A stretch of 64,000 nt of DNA from Emiliania huxleyi CCMP1516 (GCF_000372725.1 NW_005201327.1:84313-148312); one strand, 5' to 3'; counted from the stretch's first letter, positions 50,399 to 60,654 are shown. Notes: a model not told the origin generated them from the sequence alone. Numbers and translations: made by a program.

Positions 50399-50504
50399 GA
50401 TAGGGCTAGCAGTAGGCAGCTAGCCTGTGAGGAGGGCGTCCATAGACACCTCACTAGACCTCACACACGGTCTCGTCCGTGCCTCGCCGGCCGGAGAGAT
50501 TGCT

Positions 50505-50716
50505 AGAGGTGGAGCAAGCCTGCTCTAACCTAGAGCCTCTACAACAAACTCTACACCACTACAGCAAAATCGCGCTCTACATCGCTCTACATCTGCATCG
50601 CTCTGTCCCGCGCCGAATGTAGAGCTCTACAGCTCTACAGCGCTCCAGAGCGCTCTACATCTCTACAGCTCTACAGCGCTCTACACTCTACATCCTCTAC
50701 ACCCTCCCTCCCTCAG
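50505..50716 (+). repeat. element B copy 1 (CTCTACA-rich, ends like an intron)
   Basis: CCTCTACAACAAACTCTACA ... GCTCTACAGCTCTACAGCGC ... CTCTACATCCTCTACA, ending in CCTCCCTCAG. Very similar to 61797-61975 and, inverted, to 61085-61275. Confidence 0.9.
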
Positions 50717-50984
50717 AGCTCGTGGCGATCGTCGATCCGCGAGCTGCCAAGCTTGTCACAGGCCGGCACTGGATCGAGGACGAATGGCGCCGCGCGGCTG
50801 GAGGCAACGGAGAAAGGCATTGTGGAGCGGCGAGGCGTTAGGAATGTCGAGGCACGGAAAAATCCGACCAACCTGCAAAATCAAGTATTCGTGGGATCCT
50901 GAATCTCCGGCACTTCCTGATGCCGCGGCCTTTCGCGCGTTCCACCAGCCAGTTGCTGGCCCCCCGGGCTGGACTGCTACAAGT

Positions 50985-52192
50985 ATGCTTACCGACATCA
51001 GCCTGCTGCGACACGAGCGCCGCGGTGCGGCTGCGGCGCTGAGTGCGCTGAGTCTCCTCCTCGCCACGGGGTGCGTCCTCCTCCTCCTCTGCCGGCCGCC
51101 GCCCACGGCAGTCGCGGCGCAATCACCGTCGGTGCACAACCGCGCGAAAAAAGATAGCCCACTCCTCTTCTTTGCGATGGGCGACTGGGGAGGTGGGAGC
51201 CGGTCCATGCCCACGACGCGCTCCCAGCTAGCCAACGGCGACGGCATGGCGACAGTTGCCAGCTGGATGGGCGTCACGCCCGCTTTCGTGATGGCTGTCG
51301 GAGACAACTTTTATGAGTGTGGCGTCACCGACGTGGAGTCGCGCCGCTTTGCCTCGACCTTCGAGGCGGCCTTCAGCCAGCCGGCGCTGCAGGTCCCTTG
51401 GTACGCCATCGCAGGCAACCACGACCACTGCGGCAACGTCTCGGCGCAGCTGGCCTACGCAGCCCAGCGGCGCGGGACGGCGCGCTGGCGATATCCACAC
51501 TTGTGGTACACGTTCACCGAGCGCGCGCCGTCGGGCGCGACCGTCCAGATCGTCTACATCGACACGGTGGTGCTGGCGGGGATGCCTCAGGAGGAGGGGG
51601 AGCCGGGCGTCGTGGCCGAGCAGTACGCGCCTCACCCGGCGCAGCGGCTCGGCCCGGATCAGCTCGCGTGGCTCGACGCCACACTCGCGTCCTCGACGGC
51701 CGACTACCTGTGGGTCAGCGGTCACTACCCCGTCTTCTCGCCCTGCCAGCACGGCCCGACGCCCGCGCTGCTGAGGGACGTGCTGCCGCTGCTGCGGAGG
51801 CATGGCGCCGCGGGGTTCATCGCGGGGCACGACCACTGTTCGGCGCACTACGAGCAGCACGGGATGGCGTTTGTCCTCTCCGGCGCGGGTCGGGAGTGCT
51901 GCTACCACCCGCGCCACCTCGCCTCGCCCCTCAACCCGGGCCCGCCGCACTTTCGAATGGACCGAGAGCGGCACTATGGCGCGATTGGCGGCTTCGCGTC
52001 GTTCAGCGTCGGAGCCGGCGCCACCACGCTGCGCTATCACTCCGACAACGGCGCACGCAGCTCCCCGGCTCATTCGTCAACACGCCTCATCCCCCCCCTC
52101 TCTCTCACGCCGCGCTCCCTCGCTTAGGCACGGTGCTCTACACCGCCGAGCCCATCCTGCCGCGTCGCCCGGAAGCTGGCACAGAAAGGTGA
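50985..52192 (+). CDS. purple acid phosphatase / ACP5-like metallophosphatase, 2 exons
   Basis: Exons 50985-52050 and 52128-52192 give 376 residues in phase. A hydrophobic signal anchor (about residues 13-38) precedes the calcineurin-like domain. All metal-binding blocks of the family are visible in order: G-D-W-G, G-D-N-F-Y, G-N-H-D-H, V-S-G-H-Y-P-V and G-H-D-H-C. This is the arrangement of mammalian tartrate-resistant (type 5) and small plant purple acid phosphatases, which hydrolyse phosphomonoesters with a binuclear metal centre, usually outside the cell or in vesicles. The GC-AG intron 52051-52127 is needed to give the family-like C-terminus (T-V-L-Y-T-A-E-P-I-L-P-R-R). Phosphate scavenging is a likely role, by inference. 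The frame is open upstream to 50784, but 50985 places the anchor near the N-terminus. Confidence 0.9.
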
Positions 52193-52705
52193 ACGCGCGG
52201 CCGCACCCCCGAGCTTGCAGTGGCAAGCGCCGTAGAGCTATAGGACCCAGCTTAGCAGCTGAGAGAGTGACAGTCTGTGTGAGTCGAAAACGGGCATCCA
52301 GGAGGGAACCGTGCATACCCAGTAGCTCCAGCGTCCATGCTCCACGTCCAGGTCCAGCAGCAGTGTAGTCGCGGAGTCAGTGCTTTTCCGCGGCCGTGAA
52401 AACCATGGGGACAATATGACGTGGCTGGGGTCTACAAGATGATGAGGTGAAGCGGACACGGACAGGCCTCTCTCCCTCGCCCCGCTATCTCATGAACTCA
52501 TCACACTCGTGTCGCACGTTCGAGCACACGCTGAGACACGGACAAATGCCTCTTCCCTCTCTCCTCTCTCCTGATCATACAAAGGTGGGTCTCGTCTCGC
52601 GACCTACGACACGGGCCGCTGGCGCGGTGCGGCTCCGCCCTAGGCTCCGCGCCAAGCCTCGCGCTCCAGAGGGGCGCAAAGCGACCAGCAGCCTCCTCCA
52701 CTGCG
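52193..52705. other. convergent intergenic spacer
   Basis: No gene, RNA or repeat recognised in about 510 bases between two convergent genes. Confidence 0.35.
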
Positions 52706-53391
52706 CTACGAGGTCAAGGTCCAGCGGATGTACCACTCGACGATGTCGAGCGGGAAGAAGATCCAGTTGAGCGGGAAGGGCAGCGAGAAGCCGTACTTGA
52801 GCTGCGAGTAGAAGCCCAGCCCCGCGATCGAGTAGCCCACCACCTCGTCCAGCTTGGTGTCGGCCTCATCCGGGATCGAGGTGTACCCCTTGTTGCGCAC
52901 CCACGCCATCAGCCCGCGCGCAAACATGAGCCCGCCCACCATCGCCAAGTGCGCCGCCGACACAACCTCCTGCAGCTTCCACGCGATGAAGCAGCCGATC
53001 GAGCGCGAGGCGTTCTTGATGACGAACTGTATCCAGTTGTGGTACTCCTTTGGCAGCGTGTGCACCAGGAAGGGCACGGCGACCTTTTGCGCGAGCGGCG
53101 CGATCATGCCCGAGATGGAGATGCCGAGGGCGATCGTCTTTGCGAACTCGATGCGCAGCATGCCTTGCACCGCGATCCACGACGTCATCAGCCCGCCGAG
53201 CGCCGCCGACAGCTTTTCCGGGTCCTTGACGGCCTGCGCAGAGAGGTAAGGGTAAGGTGCGGTACGGTACACTTCTCCACACGCACGAGGTGGTGGGGCA
53301 AGGGCCAGGCTAGCCCCTCGCGTCTCCACGTCTAGACGACAGGAGCCCCACGGCATTGAAAGTGCAAGGCCCAGTGAGTGTGTGTGTGAGC

Positions 53392-53456
<65 letters not shown>

Positions 53457-54092
53457 CGGCCTGCGCAGAGACAGCTAGCTTGCGCGAGAGGAGCTCGTTC
53501 GAGTCGATGTCGCCCTTCTCGAGGTGCGCCGCGTCGTCGTGCTTCTTGCTGTCGCTCACGTTCGCCGCCCACACCGCCTGCACGTCCTTGCCGATGTCGA
53601 TCAGCGCCGCCTCTGTCCTGTCCCAGCCGCAGACCTGGAACGCCTTGACCGCTGAGATGGAGGCGGTGTATCCGCCGCCACAAAAGGTGAGCGCGAGGCC
53701 GGCGAGGGTCTGGATCGCCTCCTTGGGCAGCCTCTGGTACAGCTCGAACCCGAGGTTGCCCAGCTTCAGGTAGAAGGGGCCGATGTAGTCAATCAGCAGC
53801 CGTGCGATGAAGCCGATCGGCTTCGCGAGCGGCTTGAGCGTGTTGGCCACCTGCGGCGATCGGACGTGCGCGTGGCGAGAGCGCCGCTGGCCCGACCCCG
53901 CGAGGCGTGCTGGGTGTGTGGCACGTGTGGCACACAGTGCTCTCGGTGGCACCGCCTCGGCTCTCCCGCCGTCATCTGTGTGAAGGGCGCCTTGGCGAGG
54001 ACCGGCGGCTCGCCCTCCGAGGCGCGCATGATCTGAGACGCGAGCGTCTGCTTCTCTACGAAGGCATCGGTCTCCGCCGACTCTTTCGTCAT
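52706..54092 (-). CDS. multipass membrane protein, 3 exons, unknown function
   Basis: Exons 54092-53970, 53850-53461 and 53233-52706 give 346 residues in phase. Several hydrophobic stretches (L-A-G-L-A-L-T-F-C-G-G-G-Y-T, I-A-L-G-I-S-I-S-G-M-I-A-P-L, M-V-G-G-L-M-F-A-R-G-L-M-A-W, I-F-F-P-L-D-I-V) alternate with amphipathic segments, which suggests an integral membrane protein. The N-terminal 40 residues are acidic. No family recognised; gene quality is high (uniform composition, phase-exact introns). Introns: GC-AG 53851-53969, and GC-AG 53234-53460. The latter is a full introner family I copy flanked by an 18-nt perfect direct repeat. Confidence 0.75.
53234..53460 (-). repeat. introner family I copy with 18-nt target-site-like duplication
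   Basis: TGACGGCCTGCGCAGAGA occurs intact at both boundaries (53228-53245 and 53454-53471). Between them on the minus strand: CA repeat, GGGCCTTGCACTTTCAATGC, CGTGGGGCTCCTGTCG, TTGCCCCACCACCTCGTGCG, TGTGGAGAAGTGTACC. The host gene is in the same orientation. Confidence 0.95.
53393..53455 (+). repeat. (GT)n microsatellite inside the introner
   Basis: About 30 uninterrupted GT units on the plus strand (CA on the host-gene strand), at the same position as the CA run of the 30271 copy. Confidence 0.95.
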
Positions 54093-54359
54093 TGCTGCAG
54101 CTTAGCCTTCGATGTTATCCCTTGTGAGGCTTCGCGGCAGCGGCAGCGGCGCCGAATCGCTCCTGTCTCTAAGGCGATTCACAGTGCCTTGCCTCCCCAC
54201 ACTTGTCAGGGAGAGTGTGATAGTTGGGGAGACGGTGTGAACGGCGTCTGAGCTCTGATCAGACGTCTTCCTTCATCCTGGTTCCCCCAGCGTCTTCCTG
54301 GTCCTACATTGTATTCCTTAAGGATCGAACTCTACATTCTGCTCCCGTTCACATGGGAC

Positions 54360-54926
54360 ATGGCACCTTCGCGTGAGATTCTCGACGACACCTCGGTCGT
54401 CATGAACGGCACCTCGGCCGTCTGCGAGTCGCGCAACCTCGTGCGCGACAACTCCATCCGCTCGATACGGTTGGAGGACATGGATGCTGAGTTGTGCGGC
54501 AAGGCCGACAACCAGCTGGACATCACCTGCATCATCATGGAGGACCCCGCCAAAGGAAAGGCCGAGTCCACAGGCAACACGAACCACAACATCACGTCTG
54601 ACAAGTATTCCAACATGCCGCCCGACTCCACGCACTCCATCCTGCTCAAGCCGAACAACGGAGACAGCGTCGGAAACAAGTGCCTCCTACGTAGGGCGCG
54701 CGCCACTGCGCTCGCCTTTCCCGAGGCCCCTCCCCGAAAGGCAAGCATTAGACCCATGAAACCGAGACCCCTCCCCACCGCCCCGATCCCCCCACCCCCT
54801 TGCTCCCCTCCCCCCCCTCGGGAGGGCCGAACTGAGGCGCCCGTGGGGACCCCACAATTCCCTTCCCCCCTCGGAGGGGGCCGGACGGAGGCGTACCCCG
54901 AGGGCCCCACTCTTTCCTTCGCATAG
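54360..54926 (+). CDS. hypothetical protein
   Basis: ATG 54360 gives 188 residues. The first ~110 residues are rich in Asp, Asn and Ser with ordinary composition (S-V-V-M-N-G-T-S-A-V-C-E-S-R, D-N-S-I-R-S-I-R-L-E-D-M, N-Q-L-D-I-T-C-I-I-M-E-D). From 54700 the frame turns Pro/Arg-rich and repetitive and may be read-through into non-coding sequence or past an unspliced intron. No family recognised. The start codon follows a 260-base gap from the divergent membrane protein gene. Confidence 0.45.
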   Translation: MAPSREILDDTSVVMNGTSAVCESRNLVRDNSIRSIRLEDMDAELCGKADNQLDITCIIMEDPAKGKAESTGNTNHNITSDKYSNMPPDSTHSILLKPNNGDSVGNKCLLRRARATALAFPEAPPRKASIRPMKPRPLPTAPIPPPPCSPPPPREGRTEAPVGTPQFPSPLGGGRTEAYPEGPTLSFA

Positions 54927-55589
54927 CGGCCACTCTTCGGATCGCTGGTCGAACGACCCGGGGGATGCCCCGCGCGCCTGACCCAGGCGCGAAAAACGAA
55001 TCTGCGAGGCGTGGCCGCTCACGCGGCCCGATGGGGAGGCTTGGGGAGGAACGGGGCGAGCCCCCTCCAACCCACCCGCGCTAGGTCTCGGGGGACGCAG
55101 GGGTCACTCCCGCGCGACCTCGGGAACTAGCCGGGGCAGTCGGAGAAGGGGCAACTCCGTGCACTGACGGTCGGCCGTCAGAAAACACGCCTCCGTGGCT
55201 CGGGTTACACCAATCCTCGCTACCCAACGCGGCCAAAGGATATCCACCTCGAGAACCTCGAGAGAGACACCCTCCCCACTCGCCACTCCTCACGTGTGCA
55301 CAAACCCTCACCCTCTCCTCTCTCCTCTCTCCTCTCTCTCTCTCTCCTCTCTCTATCTCTCCTCTCCTTGTCTGTGCTGTCTGCCTGACTCGGGCACTCA
55401 ATCTGATGCGTGATTGTTTGTGGGCTGCTCCGAGGGGGCCCTGTGCGATCCGACGGGTAGGGGGTCTGTGCCCGGGCGGTGTCCGGTGTGGAGTCTCTCT
55501 CTGATCCCACCTGTGATGTTGGGTGTGAGGTTGTGGCGGCTTCGATCCCAAGGGGGGGAGCTGATCCCACTCGTGACCAACTCTCAGGG
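54927..55589. other. spacer with CTCTCC tract
   Basis: TCTCCTCTCTCCTCTC simple sequence at about 55310-55370; no gene recognised. Confidence 0.35.
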
Positions 55590-55655
55590 GCAGTAGGTGG
55601 GCGAGCTTCAAGCGCGCTCATCTCGATCGACAAGGCGTCGCTACGCGCGGTTTTT

Positions 55656-55726
<71 letters not shown>

Positions 55727-56556
55727 CGGGATGAAGCGGCCCTTTGAATCAGCGGCAGACTCGCGCTTCGACAGCGCGCGGCGGGCGGTGCAGCAGGCGC
55801 ACGAGGCTGCCCGCGAGACTGCGGCCGCACCACGACAGCCCACGAGATGGGTGACCACGGTCGACCTCACCGATTCGCCGCCCCGAGACTCGCCGCCCCG
55901 GCCCTCGCCTCCACGGCAGCCTCCGCGGCAGCAGCCGTCGCCACAGCAGCGGCCGTCGCCACAGCAGCAGCCGTCGCCACAGCCGCCGCAGTCGCCACAG
56001 CAGCTCCCGCCGCAGCAGCAGCAGCCGTCGCCCCACCCTCACGACCCGCAAGCGGTGGTCAACGGTGGGGGCGCCAGACGTGCGCCCGAGATATGGGGAG
56101 GTGTGGGCAGACCTGCGCCCGAGAGCGCCGCCGCTGCCGAGAGCCCGGCCGCTGCTGAGGGGCCCGCGGCGCCGGAGCCGGAGCCGTGGAGTGGGATCAT
56201 GAGGGTCGACGGGCGGGTGTACCGACGCAACGTTGCGCACTTTGCCGCGGTTCGCGCTTGCAACACTTGCCTCTCCTCCCCTTCCCACCACCCCACCCCA
56301 CCCCACACCCCAAGGCCCACTCCAGACATGACTGTGACGTCCTCCTCGCCCTGCCGCACCATCCAACCCCCCCCCCCCCAAAAAAAACTCCGCCCCTCAC
56401 CCCGCCGGCGGGTGTATACACCAGGCAAAGTTCATCCAGAGCGAGCAGCGCAAAGAGAGCGGCAGCAGCTCGGCCGCCGCGACAGACTCACGGTGGCAGA
56501 CTCACGGTGGCCGACCACTGCCGCCACACCAGACACTGCATGGGCGTGACTGGTGA
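55590..56556 (+). CDS. polyglutamine, SUMO-interacting-motif-containing protein; 5' end uncertain
   Basis: The frame entering near 55590 reads A-L-I-S-I-D-K-A-S-L-R-A-V-F, then ~22 Gln from a pure CAG tract (55659-55724), then H-G-M-K-R-P-F-E. Within it, W-V-T-T-V-D-L-T-D-S matches a SUMO-interacting motif (hydrophobic core followed by acid/Ser). A long Pro/Gln low-complexity stretch follows, then W-S-G-I-M-R-V-D-G-R-V-Y-R-R-N-V-A-H-F. A probable intron (56250-56424, GT- or GC-AG) joins a last exon coding A-K-F-I-Q-S-E-Q-R-K-E-S-G and ending at 56556. The first internal ATG is 55730. Transcription or chromatin association is plausible for such polyQ/SIM proteins but is inference. Confidence 0.5.
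55659..55724 (+). repeat. (CAG)n trinucleotide tract
   Basis: About 22 uninterrupted CAG units, in frame as polyglutamine. Confidence 0.97.
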
Positions 56557-56778
56557 GAGACTCAGATGGGAGCTGGGCCGCGCGACACAGTGATCTTGAT
56601 GTGATGTCCTGTGCCCTCCCGCCGTTCTTTCTCCCGGGAGTTGTACCATCGTTTATTTGACCTGGGGGAGAGCGCAGCGCACTACACGTGGGTACTAAGT
56701 AATTAGGGAGGACCATAGTCAGACCAACGCCACAAGGTTCATCGGCGCACAGCGCACAGCGCTCAAGAAGATTTCATC

Positions 56779-58506
56779 ATGACCCTGGATCCACCGCAAC
56801 AATCCCTTGTCCCGAACCCGCTCGCGAGCATGTTGTCCGCCGTATGTAAGCGCGCCCGCACCGCCGGCGAGGACGGCGACTCGGACGGGGCTGGGGCGGT
56901 CGCGGATGGCTTCGAGGCGCCCCTCTTTGGCGCGCGCGTCGTCGGCCAGGTCATCACGCTGCCGCTCGAGGGCGAGGACGGCCCTCTGGCAGCGCTCGTC
57001 GTGAAAGGCGTCGTGAGCGATCACGCAGACGCCTGGTACGTCACCACTGGTGACTCAGTGCTGCACGTCTCTGCGGCCGGCCGCGTGCGCCGCGTGGCAA
57101 CCCTGGAAGGCGCCGGCCTCCGTGGCATCGCCATTAGCCCGGACGGCAGCGCTCTGTTTGTGGCGGACTGGGGCGGCAACAAGATCCTACAGGTGGAGGC
57201 TGCGGCTGGCGCGGTGACCACGCTCGCGGGCAGTGGCACTCGCGGCAGCGCGGACGGCGTGGGTGGCGCGGCGCAGTTCTGCGGCCCACACGGCGTCGTC
57301 ATCAGCCCTGACGGAAGCGCGCTGTTTGTGACAGACTTTGGCGGCCACAAGATCCGGCGGGTGGAGGTGGCGACTGGAGCGGTGACCGCGCTTGCGGGCA
57401 GCGGCACCATGGGCAGCACTGATGGCGTGGGCGGCGCGGCGCAGTTCTACTACCCATGCGGCGTCGCCATCAGCCCAGGTGGCAGCGCGCTGTTTGTTGC
57501 GGACCAAGGCAACCACAAGATCCGGCGGGTGGAGGTGGCGACGGGCGCTGCGACGACGGTGGCGGGCAGCGGCACCGTGGGCAGCGCTGACGGCATGGGC
57601 GGCGCGGCGCAGCTCTTCTACCCAAGCGGCCTTGCCCTCAGCCCGGACGGCAGCGCGCTGTTTGTTGCTGAAGAAGGCAACCGCAAGATCCGGCGGGTCG
57701 AGGTGGCGACGGGCGCGGTGACGACGGTCGCGGGCAGCGGCACCGCGGGCAGTGCCGACGGCGTGGGTGGCACGGCGCAGTTCCACAACCCATGCGGCGT
57801 CGCCATCAGCACCGATGGCAGCGCTCTTCTGGTTTGCTCGGGGCGCTCCCTCCGCCAGGTCTGCGTGTCGGCGCCTCCTCCGCCTCCCACCTTCGCGCCG
57901 ATTGTGGTGCCGCCCTCGACCCTCGCGGCAGACCTCGGAAAGATGTGGGGCGACGCCACTCTCCCAGAGGGCAAGGTCACCTTCATCGTCGGCGATGACG
58001 AGGAGCGCCTCGAGAAGGTGAGCAAGAACCTGCTCTGCATTCGGTCCGTGTTCTTTCGGACCATGTTCGGCATCGGCATGAAGGAGCGCGACGCCGACGA
58101 GGTCACGGTGCCCAACACGGACCTCGCCACCTTCACCGCCCTCATCCGCTACCTCTGCACCGACCAGCTCGACCTCGGCGAGGAGGAGGGCGAGCAGGCG
58201 CGGCGCGCGTTCGACCTGCGGGAGCTGGCGCAGATGTACCAGGTGCCGCGCCTCGAGCTGCTCTGCGCGCAGGCGCTGCAGGAGAGCGTCGGGCCGGCGA
58301 GCGCCGTGCCGCTGCTCGAGGCGGCGCACACGACGGGCGACGGGCGGCTCCTCGCGCAGTGCCGCCGCTACGTGGCCGACAACGCTGCCGAGGTGCGCGC
58401 GAGCGGCGGCGTGGAGCAGCTGCGCGACCTGGGCGTGGCCAAGGGGCTGCTCGGCGACGCGCTCGACCAGGTGGCGGAGCTCAAGGGGAACCGCACGCAG
58501 GGCTGA
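56779..58506 (+). CDS. NHL-repeat / BTB (POZ) protein
   Basis: ATG 56779 gives 575 residues, single exon. Residues ~110-360 contain five NHL-type blades with cores G-(I/V)-(A/V)-I-S-P-D-G-S-A-L-F-V-(A/T)-D and G-(N/H)-(N/H)-K-I-(R/L)-(R/Q)-V-E, separated by A-G-S-G-T-x-G-S-(A/T)-D-G. Residues ~405-480 form a BTB domain (D-A-T-L-P-E-G-K-V-T-F-I-V-G-D, S-V-F-F-R-T-M-F, F-T-A-L-I-R-Y-L-C-T-D), followed by a BACK-like helical tail. BTB domains often recruit cullin-3; a propeller plus BTB suggests a ubiquitin-ligase adaptor. The near-identical blade DNA indicates recent internal duplication. A hydrophilic N-terminal stretch has a nuclear-signal-like C-K-R-A-R. Confidence 0.85.
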   Translation: MTLDPPQQSLVPNPLASMLSAVCKRARTAGEDGDSDGAGAVADGFEAPLFGARVVGQVITLPLEGEDGPLAALVVKGVVSDHADAWYVTTGDSVLHVSAAGRVRRVATLEGAGLRGIAISPDGSALFVADWGGNKILQVEAAAGAVTTLAGSGTRGSADGVGGAAQFCGPHGVVISPDGSALFVTDFGGHKIRRVEVATGAVTALAGSGTMGSTDGVGGAAQFYYPCGVAISPGGSALFVADQGNHKIRRVEVATGAATTVAGSGTVGSADGMGGAAQLFYPSGLALSPDGSALFVAEEGNRKIRRVEVATGAVTTVAGSGTAGSADGVGGTAQFHNPCGVAISTDGSALLVCSGRSLRQVCVSAPPPPPTFAPIVVPPSTLAADLGKMWGDATLPEGKVTFIVGDDEERLEKVSKNLLCIRSVFFRTMFGIGMKERDADEVTVPNTDLATFTALIRYLCTDQLDLGEEEGEQARRAFDLRELAQMYQVPRLELLCAQALQESVGPASAVPLLEAAHTTGDGRLLAQCRRYVADNAAEVRASGGVEQLRDLGVAKGLLGDALDQVAELKGNRTQG

Positions 58507-59597
58507 GGTGCGGTTTTCACATTCTTTGTGGCCGACCGCAGCGGCGCGCGAAGCCCAGACGCCAGAGAGCGCCGCGTAGAGCGCCGTAGGTGGCGCCCGT
58601 CGGGGTGCGCCGCGGGCGAGACGACATTGTTTTGTTTACAGTTGCATGTGCGGGCGTGGATTGGTGTGAGGCTTACTACGTGCGTACGACTACGAGTGTC
58701 GAGTGACAGGAGTGACTCGCGTCGGCACGCAACACGATCCCCCAGCGCCACGCGCTGGCGCATCACGGCACACGCGACACGGCACGGGTGACTAGGTCCA
58801 GCCCTGGGTGGCGCAGATCTGACGTTTGACATCGTCAGATCCGTGTTTTTCTCGTTGTTTTGTCGCTCGCTCCGCTCGCCACCTCACGCTCCGTAGTCCG
58901 GCCATGGCCAGTACCCCGCGTCTCAGTGAGACGCGGGGTACCATCCAACTCCGGTCGACGGGCTCGAATGACGAATGCGCTCAGCCTCAGGAGGGACAAA
59001 ACCACGCGAATTCTGCACGCCTCGCTGCACCGCTGGCTTGACTGAATCAGGCAGCAGCAGGCTGCTGCTGCTGCCACAGCAGCAGTCTGCTGCGGCCCTA
59101 ATACGCAAGTTGATGACTAGCAGCACTGCCGGGGGCATACGAGCCGCCACAGCCGGTGTGCGGCCGTGCACTGCCACCTGCCCGCGGCTACGCACAATGT
59201 GCGCTCGCATTGGATGAGCCCTGCTGATGGACCTGCATCGCCTAGCTGCACGAGAGCAATGCCGCAGGCAGTGGCCGTGGCATACACTGCGAGCACACTT
59301 GGTGCAGCTGCGAGGTGCAGCAAGAGCACGTCGTTCCTGCCTCTGATGCCACTCTCGCGGCTTGCAGCGCGTCACTCGCGCATGCTCTCCAGGAGCTATG
59401 GCGGGCGCGTGTGTGGGGCTGTAGCCTGTGTTTGGCCGGTTCTGACCCGTTTACTATCAGTATCATGTCCGGGCCACAAAAATTCGCACACGGGTAGCGG
59501 CTCAGGGGCCCAGTGTAAGTCGCGGAATCGCCAAATCCCCCAAATGTCACAACCTGCGCCACCCAGGGCTGGACCTAGTCGGGTCGGGCCCATTCTT
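58507..59597. other. intergenic; perfect hairpin at 58911-58941
   Basis: GTACCCCGCGTCTCA (58911-58925) and its exact reverse complement (58927-58941) with a one-base loop. A GCAGCAGCAG run lies at 59050-59090. No gene seen. Confidence 0.45.
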
Positions 59598-60287
59598 TCA
59601 TGCGCACGGCGATGCCTCCGGCTGTTTGCGGCATGCGGCTTGCTGCTCGCTGCGATGGCGAAAAACTCGTCTCGTCACACACCAAGGGCTTACTTTATGC
59701 TCTGGCGAGACTGCCAGGCTACTCCAACGCACGTCGCGCAACACAATGGTGTCCAGGTCGAGAATGAGCACCTTCTGCCGGTCGCGTAGCATATAGGGCA
59801 GCGCGGCCTTGAGGATATGGCTGCGCAACGCGTCATCGCGGCTCTCGGGCCTCACGGTGATGTTGAGTGCTTGGGCCCACAGGGTCGCATTCCTCAGCTC
59901 CAGGAGAGGAAATCGCGCGAGCTGCGCCTGCCAAGTCGAGCAGAGCGGCTCGACGTACGCCACCACGGCTGGAAGCTCCGGCGAGGCTAGCCTCAGCGAC
60001 TGGATAGATGCGATGAGCTTCTCGAAGAGGTGGCAGCTGGGGCCGACCAAGAGGTACCCTACTGCTGCAGCGGACCCGAGGGCGCTGCCAGAGCGGGCGG
60101 CCTTCAGCTCGGAGAAGCGGGCAATTTCAGGGCAGAGGGTCGCTGCCGGGGAGGTGGCGAGGTGCAACATGGTGCACAGGCGAGCAACAGTCGGGGCGAC
60201 TCCGGGCAGCGCACTGCAGGCGAACGCAAAAACATCAAGCAATTCCGCCTTCAGCGTTACGACGTGTCGACGGATATCCAAGTTCAC
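59598..60287 (-). CDS. glycosyltransferase-like protein (GT8-type), truncated or 3' exons missing
   Basis: Open frame of ~229 codons; the first ATG in it is at 60170. The sequence has Y-L-L-V-G-P-S-C-H-L-F, L-I-A-S-I-Q-S-L-R, A-V-V-A-Y-V-E-P-L, L-K-A-A-L-P-Y-M-L-R and then V-L-I-L-D-L-D-T-I-V-L-R-D-V. The last is the metal-binding DxD of nucleotide-sugar transferases with a GT8-like context. After that motif the frame loses similarity and stops at 59598, where about 100 more residues would be expected. Either a donor right after C-G-C-G-A-C (about 59716) leads to an exon I cannot find, or the gene is a 3'-truncated remnant. Confidence 0.5.
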   Translation of the reverse strand: MNLDIRRHVVTLKAELLDVFAFACSALPGVAPTVARLCTMLHLATSPAATLCPEIARFSELKAARSGSALGSAAAVGYLLVGPSCHLFEKLIASIQSLRLASPELPAVVAYVEPLCSTWQAQLARFPLLELRNATLWAQALNITVRPESRDDALRSHILKAALPYMLRDRQKVLILDLDTIVLRDVRWSSLAVSPEHKVSPWCVTRRVFRHRSEQQAACRKQPEASPCA

Positions 60288-60654
60288 TTGAGCACTTGAG
60301 CACTGGATGGATAGGGTCGATTCCGCATGGTGCGGGACCCCTCATATATTATAGCGGTGTCGTGCGCTATCCGCCACTTGCCGCGAAAACCGTCACTTTC
60401 CCGTCACTTCGGGCCAAAAACAGTCACTTGGTTGGCCGGGAAGTTTCGCATTGACGGACGGTCCTCGTGGGTGGAACGCAGCGCGTGATGACCCAGTCCG
60501 GTGACTCAAAGCTGCCTGTATATGGTGGTGGCGAGCGTTAACACCACCGGCGCCGGCTCTCACGCGAGCTCCACGGCTAGCCCGTCGCCACGCCGGTGCG
60601 CCCGTAGCGGTCGTCGCGACTGTCAAGCCCTGTGTCGGGTCGGCACCCGCGCCT

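Larger units (their letters stand above)
49611..50984. other. intergenic; microsatellite, fold-back repeat and element B
   Basis: (CCTA)n at 49782-49812, a long inverted repeat at 50301-50398, and element B at 50505-50716. No supported gene before the phosphatase. Confidence 0.5.
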
